A stretch of DNA of 64,000 nt, taken from contig NZ_LHVH01000017.1 of assembly GCF_001269885.1 (NCBI RefSeq), positions 310,001 to 374,000 of the forward strand, written 5' to 3'. Position numbers and translations under genes: made by a program. The stretch comes from Pseudomonas kilonensis. GTDB taxonomy: Bacteria > Pseudomonadota > Gammaproteobacteria > Pseudomonadales > Pseudomonadaceae. Shown here one piece after another: positions 9,261 to 18,171 of the stretch. The notes under the pieces were generated by a model, which was not told the DNA's origin, searched no databases, and saw only the letters and a list, made by a program, of their open reading frames with translations. How positions within the stretch are numbered: the stretch's first letter is position 1; each line of letters opens with the position of its first letter.

Positions 9261-9656
9261 TCAGGGTTTGCGCAATGTTTTCTGCTTGAGGATATAAACC
9301 GTCACCAGCACCGCGCTGGTGAGCATGAACCCCCGGGCCCACGGTAGGGGCACCAGGTAGCAGGAAAAGAGGATGCTCGCCCACATCAGCCCGATGGCAT
9401 AGACCTTGCCCTTGAGCGGGATGCCGTTGCCGCTGAGGTAGTCGCGGATCCACGGGCCGAGGCGGGGATGTTCTACCAGCCATTGGTAGAAGCGCGGCGA
9501 GCTGCGGGCGAAACAGGCTGCCGCCAGGAGCAGGAAAGGGGTGGTGGGCAGAACGGGTACGAAGATGCCGATAACGCCCAGCGCTACGCTCAGCCAGCCA
9601 ATGGCCAACAGAACGTAACGCAGGATCAGCGGGCGATTGCCAACGGGCGAGGGCAC
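9261..9656 (-). CDS. DUF454 (YbaN-like) small inner-membrane protein
   Basis: About 131 aa with the DUF454 signature: hydrophobic LAIGWLSVALGVIGIFVPVLPTTPFLLLAAACFARSS, then PRLGPWIRDYLSGNGIPLKGK and two further membrane segments. The function is unknown; the YbaN family is inner-membrane. The start is uncertain. A GTG at 9656, just past the upstream YecA stop, gives a family-like length, but its ribosome site is weak. The open frame continues upstream inside yecA without a better start. Probably co-transcribed with the yecA-like gene. Confidence 0.75.
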   Translation of the reverse strand: MPSPVGNRPLILRYVLLAIGWLSVALGVIGIFVPVLPTTPFLLLAAACFARSSPRFYQWLVEHPRLGPWIRDYLSGNGIPLKGKVYAIGLMWASILFSCYLVPLPWARGFMLTSAVLVTVYILKQKTLRKP

Positions 9657-9664
9657 CCGGTCAC

Positions 9665-10252
9665 TCAGTGGTGGCGAGGCTTGAGGATCGCCGGTTTCTC
9701 GTCCGGTGCGTTGCACAGCAGGTACAGGGCGGTGAGGGCTTCCGGGATCTGGACGATCATGTCGTCCATCAGGTTGGCGTCGGCGGCGATGTCGGAAAAC
9801 TCCGGTTGCTCGTCGAACAGGCCGGAACCGACCATGATCGGCAGCAGCATTTCGCTGACTTCCTCTTCGGCGGTTTCGAACCAGGCGGCTTCGCGCAGGA
9901 ACACACCTTCCATGAAGCCGATGCACCAGCCACGCAATTCCGAATCGTCCGGGTCATCACCCAGGTCCAGGTCGCACGGCAATTCGAATTCTTCGTCGGA
10001 GGCCAGTTGACGGGCGATGTGGGCCTTGAGGCCGATCAGCGTGGCTTCGATCTCGGCACGCTGGGCTTCGTCGCTGTAATGCGGCTCTTCGGCGAACAGG
10101 GCGTCGATCCACTCACGGTCCGGCACCGTTTCTGCGCAGATGGACAGGGCGGTCAGATAGCCGTGAGCGGCCACGTAGTCCAGCGCCTCTTCGTGCAGCT
10201 CATCGGCGTCGAGGAAGACTTGCAGGCGGGTCAGTTGCTCAGCGAAGGACAT
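9665..10252 (-). CDS. YecA family (UPF0149) protein
   Basis: 195 aa, acidic, with the UPF0149 core: ALDYVAAHGYLTAL near the N-terminus and RGWCIGFMEGVFLREAAWF at about 115-133. Members are soluble proteins of unknown function, some carrying a C-terminal SEC-C zinc motif. That motif is absent here, where the chain ends in KPAILKPRHH. AAGGTAG lies upstream of the ATG at 10252. The DUF454 gene follows within nine bases. Confidence 0.8.
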   Translation of the reverse strand: MSFAEQLTRLQVFLDADELHEEALDYVAAHGYLTALSICAETVPDREWIDALFAEEPHYSDEAQRAEIEATLIGLKAHIARQLASDEEFELPCDLDLGDDPDDSELRGWCIGFMEGVFLREAAWFETAEEEVSEMLLPIMVGSGLFDEQPEFSDIAADANLMDDMIVQIPEALTALYLLCNAPDEKPAILKPRHH

Positions 10253-10684
10253 TACGGGCTACCTTGGGGAATAAACAATGCGGGAATTCTAGGCCTTCTT
10301 GAGCGCCCAGGCCAGCCGCGTGGCGTATTTGCCCCTCCCTAGGAGGTGAAATAGGGGCATGGAGAAAAAAACAGGGATGGACGCGGTCCCTGTGGCGAGG
10401 GGATTTATCCCCGTTGTGGGAGCAAAGCTTGCTCGCGAAGCAAGCGCCTCGATTTCTGAAGGCGAGACCGCGTCGCTTCCATCGCGGGCAAGCCTTGCTC
10501 CCACAGTCCCAAGCACCTCCTGTCAGCAGCCCCCTTTGCAACGAAGGCCTCGGGTATACTGCCGCGTTTTGTGATGCCCTGCGGCGTCCCGCCGGTTCGA
10601 AACGCACACTTACGATTTGCCGGTGCAGCGTTTGTGATTCTGAACCAGCCTTGCAGGGATGTTTTGGTGATTTTTGGAGTTTTT
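10253..10684. other. Intergenic region with composite REP, divergent yecA-like and recQ
   Basis: 432 bases carrying the promoters of both flanking genes and a composite REP (10391-10506). From 10507 to 10684 I see no convincing reading frame. GGAG at 10676-10679 is the recQ ribosome site. Confidence 0.6.
10391..10506. repeat. Composite REP: family 1 half joined to a family 2 pair
   Basis: A single family 1 arm (TGTGGCGAGGGGATTTATCC) runs directly into a family 2 type pair (GTGGGAGCAAAGCTTGCTCGCGAAGC ... GCAAGCCTTGCTCCCACA, read in pieces). One REP family seems to have inserted into, or recombined with, the other. Confidence 0.75.
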
Positions 10685-12811
10685 ATGCTCGAACAGGCTC
10701 AACGCGTCCTCAAGGACATCTTCGGCTACGACAGTTTCCGTGGCCGCCAGGGTGCCATTATTGAGCGCGTGGCCAGCGGTGGCGATGCCCTGGTGCTCAT
10801 GCCCACCGGCGGCGGCAAATCCTTGTGCTTCCAGGTTCCAGCGCTGTTACGCGACGGCCTGGCGGTGGTGGTATCGCCGCTGATCGCATTGATGGACGAC
10901 CAGGTCGCGACCCTTGAAGAGCTGGGGGTCGCCGCCGCTGCGCTGAACTCCACCCTCAGCGCCGAGCAGCAGCGGGACCTGGCGACGCGAATCAAGCGCG
11001 GCGAAGTGAAAATGTTGTACCTGGCCCCGGAACGCCTGGTGCAGCCGCGCATGCTAGCGTTCCTGCAGAGCCTGGACATCGCCCTGTTCGCCATTGACGA
11101 AGCCCACTGTGTGTCCCAATGGGGTCATGATTTCCGTCGCGAATACCTGCAACTGGGGCAGTTGGCGGAACTGTTCCCCGACGTGCCGCGCATCGCCCTG
11201 ACCGCCACCGCCGACAAGCGCACCCGCGAGGAAATCGTCGAGCGCCTGCACTTGCAGGATGCCGAGCGGTTCCTGTCCAGCTTCGACCGCCCCAATATTT
11301 TCTACCGCATCGTGCCCAAGGAGCAGCCGCGCAAGCAGTTGCTGGCGTTTCTCGCCGAGCGCCGCAGCGATGCCGGCATTGTCTATTGCCTGTCACGCAA
11401 GAAGGTCGATGAAGTGGCCGCGTTTCTGTGTGAGCAGGGGTTCCCGGCGTTGCCGTATCACGCCGGGCTGCCCAACGACCTGCGGGCCTATCACCAGAAG
11501 CGCTTCCTCAACGAGGAAGGTCTGATCATGGTGGCCACCATTGCGTTCGGTATGGGCATCGACAAACCCAACGTGCGTTTTGTCGCGCACCTGGACCTGC
11601 CCAAGTCCCTCGAGGCGTACTACCAGGAAACCGGGCGTGCCGGCCGTGATGGCTTGCCGGCCGACGCCTGGATGGCCTACGGCCTGCAAGACGTGGTGAT
11701 GCTCAAGCAGATGCTGCAGAACTCCGAAGGCGATGAGCGCCACAAGCGCCTGGAGCAGCACAAGCTCGACGCGATGCTCTCGCTGTGCGAAGAAACCCGC
11801 TGCCGTCGCCAGACCTTGCTGGCCTATTTTGACGAAGACATGCCCCAGCCTTGCGGGCATTGCGACAACTGTGTCGATGGCGTGGAAACCTGGGACGCCA
11901 CCGAACCGGCCCGCCAGGCCTTGTCGGCGATTTTCCGTACCGGCCAGCGCTATGGCGTCGGGCATCTGGTGGACGTGTTGCTGGGCAAGGACAACGAGAA
12001 GGTCCGCAACTTTGGTCACCAGCACCTGTCGGTGTTCGGCGTGGGCAAGGCGCGCACCGAGAGCGAGTGGCGTTCATTGTTCCGACAACTGGTGGCCCGC
12101 GGTCTGGCCGACATCGACCTGGAAGGCTACGGCGGCCTGCGCCTGAGTGCGACGTGCCGGCCGTTGCTCAAAGGCGAGGTTACCCTCGAGCTGCGCCGCG
12201 ACCTCAAGCCGGCAACGGCGGTCAAGAGCAGCAAGAGCCAGGCCAGCCAACTGGTGCGTGGCGAAGAGCGCGATCAATGGGAAGCCTTGCGGGCCTTGCG
12301 GCGCAAGCTGGCCGAGGAACACGGTGTCCCGCCGTACGTCATCTTTCCCGACTCGACGCTGCTGGAAATGCTCCGCAGCCAGCCCACCTCCCTGGAGGAA
12401 ATGGCCCGGGTCAGTGGCGTGGGCGCGCGCAAGCTGGAGCGGTATGGCGAGGCCTTCCTCCAGGTACTGGGTGGCGAGGCCGAGGCACCGAAAGCGGTGG
12501 CCGATGTGCGTCACGAACTCATCACGCTGGCCCGGGCCGGCATGACACCGTTGCAGATCGCCGGGCAATTGCAGTGCTCGGAAAAGAACGTCTACACGAT
12601 GCTGGCCGAGGCGATTGGCAAACAGCAGTTGTCCCTGGAGCAGGCGCTGGATCTGCCTGAGGAACTGATGGGCGAGGTACAGGACGCGTTCCTGGATGGC
12701 GAAGGTGAGTTACCCCCAGTGTCTGAAGTCGCCGCACTGTTTGTCGGACGAGTTCCCGAAGGCGTGCTGTACTGCGTCAGGGCTGCGTTGCAGTCGGAAT
12801 TTGAAGTCTGA
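10685..12811 (+). CDS. recQ: ATP-dependent DNA helicase RecQ
   Basis: 3'-5' superfamily 2 helicase for recombination and fork repair, 708 aa. The ATG at 10685 follows GGAG and gives the RecQ-like start [22 protein letters not shown]. Walker A PTGGGKS has Lys45; DEAH is at 138-141. The zinc-binding cysteines run from C368 (CEETRC) to CGHCDNC at about 392. The winged helix follows, then an HRDC domain at about 530-597. About 100 residues with a helix-turn-helix look ([20 protein letters not shown]) follow HRDC. E. coli RecQ (609 aa) lacks them; I recall the extension from other Pseudomonas RecQ proteins. Confidence 0.95.
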   Translation: MLEQAQRVLKDIFGYDSFRGRQGAIIERVASGGDALVLMPTGGGKSLCFQVPALLRDGLAVVVSPLIALMDDQVATLEELGVAAAALNSTLSAEQQRDLATRIKRGEVKMLYLAPERLVQPRMLAFLQSLDIALFAIDEAHCVSQWGHDFRREYLQLGQLAELFPDVPRIALTATADKRTREEIVERLHLQDAERFLSSFDRPNIFYRIVPKEQPRKQLLAFLAERRSDAGIVYCLSRKKVDEVAAFLCEQGFPALPYHAGLPNDLRAYHQKRFLNEEGLIMVATIAFGMGIDKPNVRFVAHLDLPKSLEAYYQETGRAGRDGLPADAWMAYGLQDVVMLKQMLQNSEGDERHKRLEQHKLDAMLSLCEETRCRRQTLLAYFDEDMPQPCGHCDNCVDGVETWDATEPARQALSAIFRTGQRYGVGHLVDVLLGKDNEKVRNFGHQHLSVFGVGKARTESEWRSLFRQLVARGLADIDLEGYGGLRLSATCRPLLKGEVTLELRRDLKPATAVKSSKSQASQLVRGEERDQWEALRALRRKLAEEHGVPPYVIFPDSTLLEMLRSQPTSLEEMARVSGVGARKLERYGEAFLQVLGGEAEAPKAVADVRHELITLARAGMTPLQIAGQLQCSEKNVYTMLAEAIGKQQLSLEQALDLPEELMGEVQDAFLDGEGELPPVSEVAALFVGRVPEGVLYCVRAALQSEFEV

Positions 12812-12877
12812 TCAGTGAGTTGCGTTCCTTTAACGATTCAGTACAAGGCGAGACTTGCTTGAATCCAAAGCTCATGC

Positions 12878-12897
12878 TTAGCTGACTAATAATTAGT
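12878..12897. promoter_or_regulatory. Overlapping palindromes, candidate MarR/SlyA operator
   Basis: TTAG-CTGA-CTAA (12878-12889) matches 9 of 12 bases of the SlyA consensus TTAGCAAGCTAA. It overlaps ACTAAT-A-ATTAGT (12885-12897), a perfect palindrome. The element ends 20 bases before the MarR-type start, the usual place for an autoregulatory operator. Confidence 0.5.
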
Positions 12898-12917
12898 TTT
12901 TCTCTATTTCAGATCTG

Positions 12918-13364
12918 ATGAGTTTTTTTATGCCGTTAACCGATCAACACCGTTTTGGCATGCAGTTGGCGCAGATGTCTCGAGGCTGGCGTGCCGAACT
13001 GGATCGTCGCCTGGCCGGGCTGGGCCTGTCCCAGGCGCGTTGGCTGGTGCTGTTGCACCTGGCCCGTTTCGAACAGGCGCCGACCCAGCGTGAACTGGCC
13101 CAGAGTGTCGCCGTCGAAGGCCCGACCCTGGCCCGGTTGCTCGATAGCCTGGAAACCCAGGGGCTGGTGCAGCGCCAGGCCGTGGCCGAGGACCGCCGGG
13201 CCAAGAAAATCGTGCTCTGCGCACCGGCCCTACCGTTGATCGAACAAATCGAAACCATTGCCACACAATTGCGTCGGGAGCTGTTCGAAGGTGTCGACGA
13301 GGCGGACATGCGCGTGTGCATGCGGGTTCACGGCACGATCCTGGCCAACCTGGAAAAGTCCTGA
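12918..13364 (+). CDS. MarR/SlyA-type transcriptional regulator
   Basis: 148 aa winged-helix regulator: LSQARWLVLLHLARF (helix 2), TQRELAQSVAVEGPTLARLLDSLETQGLVQR (recognition helix) and AEDRRAKKIVL (wing). It most resembles SlyA-type MarR proteins, which act as homodimers on palindromes and often control their own gene. The ATG at 12918 and the ATG at 12930 (MPLTDQHRFG) are both possible; neither has a strong Shine-Dalgarno. The target may be itself or the following fimV-like gene; nothing in the sequence decides. Confidence 0.8.
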   Translation: MSFFMPLTDQHRFGMQLAQMSRGWRAELDRRLAGLGLSQARWLVLLHLARFEQAPTQRELAQSVAVEGPTLARLLDSLETQGLVQRQAVAEDRRAKKIVLCAPALPLIEQIETIATQLRRELFEGVDEADMRVCMRVHGTILANLEKS

Positions 13365-13482
13365 GGCATATCCCTGGCGTCAGACTTTTGAGATTCGCCG
13401 GTTAGCGAACTATAACCAGTAGTAAGCGTTCCTATTGAAGCGTTTACGCCGCGGTTGGTTTTGGTAATCGAAAGGGATACCC

Positions 13483-15441
13483 ATGCTTGAAAGTTTGCAG
13501 TCCACGTTGCGCAGTTGGGTCAACGTGTCGGTCGTCGTGGGTGCCCTGGGGTTTCCGGCTTTGGCGTCAGCGCTGGGGCTTGGCGAAATCACGCTGCATT
13601 CCGCCTTGAACCAGCCGTTGCGTGCCGATATCGCCCTGGTCGATGTGGCCGGGATCGGCGAGGGCGATCTGTCGGCCAGCCTGGCGAGCCCGGACGATTT
13701 CAGTCGTGCGGGTGTGGAGCGGGTGTTCTTTCTCAATAACCTGCGCTTCACGCCGGTATTGCGCGGTGATCGTAGCTTCATTCGGGTGACCTCCAACAAG
13801 CCGGTGGAGGAGCCGTTTCTCAATTTCCTGGTGCAGCTCAATCAGCCCAACGGGCGCCTGCTGCGCGAATACACCGTGCTGATCGACCCGCCGGGCACGC
13901 CGGGTATCGTGCCAGTCCGTGACGAACCCTCCGCGGCCCCACAGTCCATCAAGCCGCCCCCGGCGGTACAGGGCAAGCGCTACACCGTGGTGCAGGGAGA
14001 CAACCCCTGGATTATCGCCAAACGTCTGCATGACGCCGGCAGCAACGCGTCGGTCAATGAGCTGATGCAAGGAATCCAGGCCTTGAACCCCGGCAGTGAC
14101 CGGCTTTCCATCGGCCAGCGCTTGTTGCTGCCCGACTCGGCCGTGCTGCCGACGCCTGCTGCAACCACTGCCGGCCAGGCCCCCGCCGCGTCCGATGAAC
14201 AATTGGCCGCCAGCGTGCTGCAAAATCAGCAGCAACAGAAGACCATCGAGGAGCTGCAGGCGCGGCTCCAGGCCCAGGACGAGCAAATCGCTGGCCAGCG
14301 CAAGCAGATCAGTGAATTGCAGACCCGGCTGGCTGAGGTAGCGCCAGCCCCGGCTGAATCGACACAACCGCAACCGGCGCTTCCTGCAGCGGAACCGGCG
14401 TCGGACGCGCAACCCGCTACAGAACCGGTAGCAGAGCCAGAGGGCATCAATTGGACATGGGGGGCGGGGCTGGTGGGCCTGTTGGGGTTGCTGGCGCTGT
14501 TACTGTTCGTTCGGCGTCGGCAGCAGCAGGCCGAGCTGGAACCGATGACCGGGCGTCCCGAGCCGATGCTGGAGCAGGGCGACGAAACCTTTGCAGCAAT
14601 CCCCGATACGGAGCCGTCCGAGACGGCGGCATCGTTCAATAACGGGGATACGCCCCTGGGTGATGTGCTGGAGGGTGTCGGGATCTACTTGACCTACGGT
14701 CGTTTCACCGAGGCCGCAGGGCTGTTGCGCGCCGCGTTGCTGGCGGAGCCGGAACGCACCGACCTGGGCCTCAAGTTGCTGGAAGTACTGGGCAAGCAGG
14801 GCGATGTCATCGGTTTCCAGGCCCAGGAGCATCATCTACTGGCACAGGGTATCGATGCCGGGACATTGGAGGAGATCCGCGGGCGCTACCCCAAGGTTGC
14901 CATGATCGCCGCGCCGACAGTGGCATCGGTACAACCTCAGGTACCGGTTCTTGCACCTGCTCTGGCACCGACACCTGTTCCTGAACGTGAGCCGGTGCCT
15001 GGTGACGAGTTCGAGTTGGACCTGGATGCACTGTCCATGGAAACCAGTTGGGACCTCGCCGATGCCCAGGACAACACTGCTGATGACGAGGCTGGTTCAC
15101 CCCATGCCGCCGAGGGCTTGTCGCTTTCAGGTTTCGACGAACCGGACCTGCAATGGGAATCGCCTCTGGAAACCGAGTCGCTGGACGATGCTTTCCTCGA
15201 TAGTTTTGCCGACGAAGAACAGTCGCTGGAGTTTGAGCCGCTGGCCCTTGAACCTGTTTCCCTGGACACCCTGTCCCTCGAGCCTCAGGCCCCGGAACAC
15301 TCGCTCAAGCTGGAACAGGCACAGAATTGCATCGACGATGGAGACCTGAAAACAGCCGTCTCTCTGCTTGAAGAACTGCTCGAAGAGGGTGACGAACCCC
15401 TCAAGCAGACCGCCCGGGTGCTGCTGGCAGGGATTCGATGA
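13483..15441 (+). CDS. FimV-like LysM peptidoglycan-binding protein
   Basis: 652 aa inner-membrane hub-type protein. It has a hydrophobic signal/anchor, the FimV N-terminal domain (LGEITLHSALNQPLRADIALVD ... FLNFLVQLNQPNGRLLREYTVLIDPP, shown as pieces), a LysM motif at about 165-223, a coiled-coil at about 245-285, one membrane span at about 324-343 (WTWGAGLVGLLGLLALLLFV), an acidic cytoplasmic part with a TPR-like segment, and the FimV C-terminal block (AQNCIDDGDLKTAVSLLEELLEEG). Canonical Pseudomonas FimV is about 900 aa or more and sits elsewhere, so this looks like a shorter paralogue. FimV proteins help type IV pili and polar organisation; the role here is inferred. Confidence 0.85.
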   Translation: MLESLQSTLRSWVNVSVVVGALGFPALASALGLGEITLHSALNQPLRADIALVDVAGIGEGDLSASLASPDDFSRAGVERVFFLNNLRFTPVLRGDRSFIRVTSNKPVEEPFLNFLVQLNQPNGRLLREYTVLIDPPGTPGIVPVRDEPSAAPQSIKPPPAVQGKRYTVVQGDNPWIIAKRLHDAGSNASVNELMQGIQALNPGSDRLSIGQRLLLPDSAVLPTPAATTAGQAPAASDEQLAASVLQNQQQQKTIEELQARLQAQDEQIAGQRKQISELQTRLAEVAPAPAESTQPQPALPAAEPASDAQPATEPVAEPEGINWTWGAGLVGLLGLLALLLFVRRRQQQAELEPMTGRPEPMLEQGDETFAAIPDTEPSETAASFNNGDTPLGDVLEGVGIYLTYGRFTEAAGLLRAALLAEPERTDLGLKLLEVLGKQGDVIGFQAQEHHLLAQGIDAGTLEEIRGRYPKVAMIAAPTVASVQPQVPVLAPALAPTPVPEREPVPGDEFELDLDALSMETSWDLADAQDNTADDEAGSPHAAEGLSLSGFDEPDLQWESPLETESLDDAFLDSFADEEQSLEFEPLALEPVSLDTLSLEPQAPEHSLKLEQAQNCIDDGDLKTAVSLLEELLEEGDEPLKQTARVLLAGIR

Positions 15442-15473
15442 AGCTATAAATGGGATGTTGAGTCCACTGGCCT

Positions 15474-15565
15474 CTTCGCGAGCAAGCCCGCTCCCACAAG
15501 GGTTCCCTGGCAGTCGCAAGCTCGATGTTCACGCAAATTCCTGTGGGAGCGGGCTTGCTCGCGAA
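15474..15565. repeat. REP pair, family 2 (GTGGGAGCGGGCTTGCTCGCGAA)
   Basis: TTCGCGAGCAAGCCCGCTCC (from 15474) and its complement ending at 15565 form an inverted pair between the convergent fimV-like and patatin genes. Confidence 0.85.
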
Positions 15566-15611
15566 GGCGTCGGTTCAGCCTCTCGATCTTTCCCAGGCAA
15601 ACGCCTACCCC

Positions 15612-17813
15612 TCAAAACGTCTGCCCCAGGTTCAGATACACCGCCTGTTCATCATCGTCGTTAAAGCCATAGCTGAAATTCAGTGGCCCCAGCGGTGTAT
15701 CGAAACCGAGGAAAATGCTGGCGGCGTTGATGTAGCCGCTGTCGAATTCGTTGTCATTGTTCCAGGCCCGGCCGCGTTCCAGCGAGCCGCCGATGTACAG
15801 CGGCAAGTCCAATGGCAGATAGGCCCGCGGTGTGAGGCGGCGGTAATACACGGCACGCATCAGGCTGATGTTCTGCCCGGAGACCCCGTCTTCGCGAAAG
15901 CCCGACAGTTGCCGCGCGCCACCGAGCACAAAGCTGGACGTCACGACCTCTGCGGTGTCCAGTGTTCGGCCGTAGCGCCCGCCCAGGATGAAGGTGTCCG
16001 GGCCGCTGCTCAGGGCTTTGTCCAGTTTGAACTCCCACTGGCGGTAACGCTGGTCGGAACCCAGCCCCGGTTCGTATTGGCGCCAGGTCAGGCCGATGTC
16101 TTCCCCTTCATGGGGGAAATACACGTTGTCGAAGGAGTCGAAGGAATACTTCAGCTCATAGAAACCTTCATTGAAGTTTTCGCTGGGCTGGTCGTGATCG
16201 CCAATACGCACATCCGCCTTGCCCCAGGCCTGGCCGACACCGAAGCGGATTTCGCCGTTGTTGCCGATCTGGCGGCCCACGTTCAGCCCGAAGCCATAAC
16301 GCTCGACGCGATACTGGGCTACCGGATCGTTGTCCAGGATGGACTCCACGTTGCGCGATTCGAATTGCCCGTAGGGGGCGATGAAGTAGCGCGAGCCGAC
16401 ATCCAATGGCTGGTAGAACTCGCTGTACAACTCCTGCTTGTCGCCGATCTGCGCCCGGGTCAGCCATTCGGCACCGAGGCGATTGATGCCGTTGACCCGG
16501 TAGCTGGCCCCCAGGTTGAAAGCGCTGTCGCCGCGCATGTCGTCCGACAGGCTCAGCCCCAGCCGCAGGTAGTCGGTGCCGGTGCGCCGGCCTCGGGCGC
16601 TGATCACCAGTGTGTGGTCCGGGCCCTTGTGGACCACGCGGTATTGCACCTGTTCGAAGTAGTCCAGGCCGTACAGCGTGCCCATGTCGGTCTGCAGGCG
16701 GCCCAGGTCCAGCGGCTCACCGATCTGCTGGCGAACGTAATAGCGAATCACGTCGTCACCGACTTTCGAGTCGTTCTCCACGCGAATGGCGGTGATGACT
16801 GGCGTGCGTTCGCTGGGAGTGCGCGCGGCCATGAGCTCGGCGTCGGGCGCCTCGGGCGGACGCAGAGGCGCCAGGCGTGCCTGGAGTATCCGCGTGGCAC
16901 GGTAGCCGGCGTCGATCATCTCCTGGGCCCGGCCGAAATCGGTGGAGCCGAAGCTCGCCAGCGCTGGCTGGATCAACACGTCGTCTTTTTTCAGGGTGGC
17001 CAGTTGCTCTTCAGAGTTGCGCCGGGTCATCAGGGTGGTCGACTGGTTCAGCACGTCGACCACTGTGACCAGTTGCTTGCGGTTGCGCAGCGGTGTACCG
17101 ATGTCGACCACGATAGCCACGTCCACGCCCATTTCCCGGGCCACATCCAGCGGGATGTTGTCGGCCATGCCGCCGTCCACCAGCAGCCGGCCGTCCAGCT
17201 CCACCGGGGCGAATACCGCCGGGATCGACATGCTGGCGCGAATGACCTTGGGCAGGTGGCCTTTGCGGAATACGACTTTTTCACCCGTGGCGATGTCGGT
17301 GGCGACTGCGCGAAACGGGATCGGCAGTTTGTCGAAGTCCCGCGTGTCGCTGGCGTGGGCCAGCAGGCTTTCGAGCAGCAGGGCCAGGTTCTGGCCCTGG
17401 ATGACCCCCAAGGGCAGGCCGAGGCTGCCGTCGTCGCGAAAGCTCAGTTTCTGTTTGACCAGGAAGTCGCGGTCATCCTGCTTGCGCCGGAATGGCACGT
17501 CCTTGCGGGGTGGCGCATCGGACAAGGCCTGTTGCCAGTCGATGCCCAGGGCGAGTTTTTCCAGTTCGTCGATCTTGTAGCCCGAGGCATACAGCCCGCC
17601 GATCACCGCGCCCATGCTGGTGCCGGCGATGGCGTCGATCTTGATGCCTTGCTCTTCCAGGGCCTTGAGCACGCCGATGTGGGCCAGCCCTCGTGCGGCG
17701 CCGCCGGACAGCACCAGGCCGATTTTTGGGCGTGGCGTTTCGACGGCGGGCTCGTTGGCATGGCCGAGCAGGGGCAACAGCAACAGAAGCAGGAGCGGCA
17801 GCAGGCGGCGCAT
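15612..17813 (-). CDS. plpD: PlpD-type patatin-like phospholipase, type Vd autotransporter
   Basis: 733 aa. Signal peptide MRRLLPLLLLLLLPLLGHA, then a patatin lipase domain with oxyanion loop SGGAARG, nucleophile Ser66 in GTSMG and catalytic Asp213 in VDGGMADN. A POTRA-like segment follows at about 320-400 (ITAIRVENDSKVGDD), then a C-terminal 16-strand BamA/FhaC-type barrel ending in LNLGQTF with terminal Phe. This is the PlpD layout: lipase, POTRA and barrel in one chain, with the lipase moved to the cell surface. The ATG at 17813 starts a proper signal peptide; a TTG eight codons upstream is possible but unlikely. Confidence 0.92.
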   Translation of the reverse strand: MRRLLPLLLLLLLPLLGHANEPAVETPRPKIGLVLSGGAARGLAHIGVLKALEEQGIKIDAIAGTSMGAVIGGLYASGYKIDELEKLALGIDWQQALSDAPPRKDVPFRRKQDDRDFLVKQKLSFRDDGSLGLPLGVIQGQNLALLLESLLAHASDTRDFDKLPIPFRAVATDIATGEKVVFRKGHLPKVIRASMSIPAVFAPVELDGRLLVDGGMADNIPLDVAREMGVDVAIVVDIGTPLRNRKQLVTVVDVLNQSTTLMTRRNSEEQLATLKKDDVLIQPALASFGSTDFGRAQEMIDAGYRATRILQARLAPLRPPEAPDAELMAARTPSERTPVITAIRVENDSKVGDDVIRYYVRQQIGEPLDLGRLQTDMGTLYGLDYFEQVQYRVVHKGPDHTLVISARGRRTGTDYLRLGLSLSDDMRGDSAFNLGASYRVNGINRLGAEWLTRAQIGDKQELYSEFYQPLDVGSRYFIAPYGQFESRNVESILDNDPVAQYRVERYGFGLNVGRQIGNNGEIRFGVGQAWGKADVRIGDHDQPSENFNEGFYELKYSFDSFDNVYFPHEGEDIGLTWRQYEPGLGSDQRYRQWEFKLDKALSSGPDTFILGGRYGRTLDTAEVVTSSFVLGGARQLSGFREDGVSGQNISLMRAVYYRRLTPRAYLPLDLPLYIGGSLERGRAWNNDNEFDSGYINAASIFLGFDTPLGPLNFSYGFNDDDEQAVYLNLGQTF

Positions 17814-17883
17814 CGTCAATCTCGGGGCGGGTGTCAAAGGCGGGTATTATAACGACGCCTTCGAACCCAGGAGTCCACCCGCA

Positions 17884-18171
17884 ATGACCGAACATAAACC
17901 GGAAGTCGTCATCACGTATTGCACCCAGTGCCAATGGCTGTTGCGCGCTGCCTGGCTGGCCCAGGAACTGCTCAGCACCTTCGGCGACGACCTGGGCAAA
18001 GTGTCCCTGGTGCCGGGCACCGGTGGTGTGTTCCACATCAGTTGCGACGGCACGCAGATCTGGGAGCGCAAGGCCGACGGCGGGTTTCCCGAGGCCAAGG
18101 TGCTCAAGCAGCGGGTCCGCGACCGGATCGACCCGGAGCGGGACCTGGGCCACAACGATCGGGTTCAGTGA
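17884..18171 (+). CDS. SelT/SelW/SelH-family thioredoxin-fold protein
   Basis: 95 aa with the redox motif C13-T-Q-C16 after a short beta strand (VVITYC), WLLRAAWLAQELLSTF and GTGGVFHIS. It matches the bacterial Rdx/SelW family in which cysteine replaces selenocysteine. Its precise substrate is unknown. The ATG at 17884 gives the family-typical N-terminus. The 3' end overlaps the convergent EamA gene by seven bases. It is divergent from plpD with only about 70 bases between the starts. Confidence 0.85.
   Translation: MTEHKPEVVITYCTQCQWLLRAAWLAQELLSTFGDDLGKVSLVPGTGGVFHISCDGTQIWERKADGGFPEAKVLKQRVRDRIDPERDLGHNDRVQ

Noticed and set aside
15525..17852. 775-aa forward frame opposite plpD
   Set aside because: The reverse strand has a full signal peptide, GTSMG, catalytic Asp and barrel. 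The forward frame has no recognisable domain.
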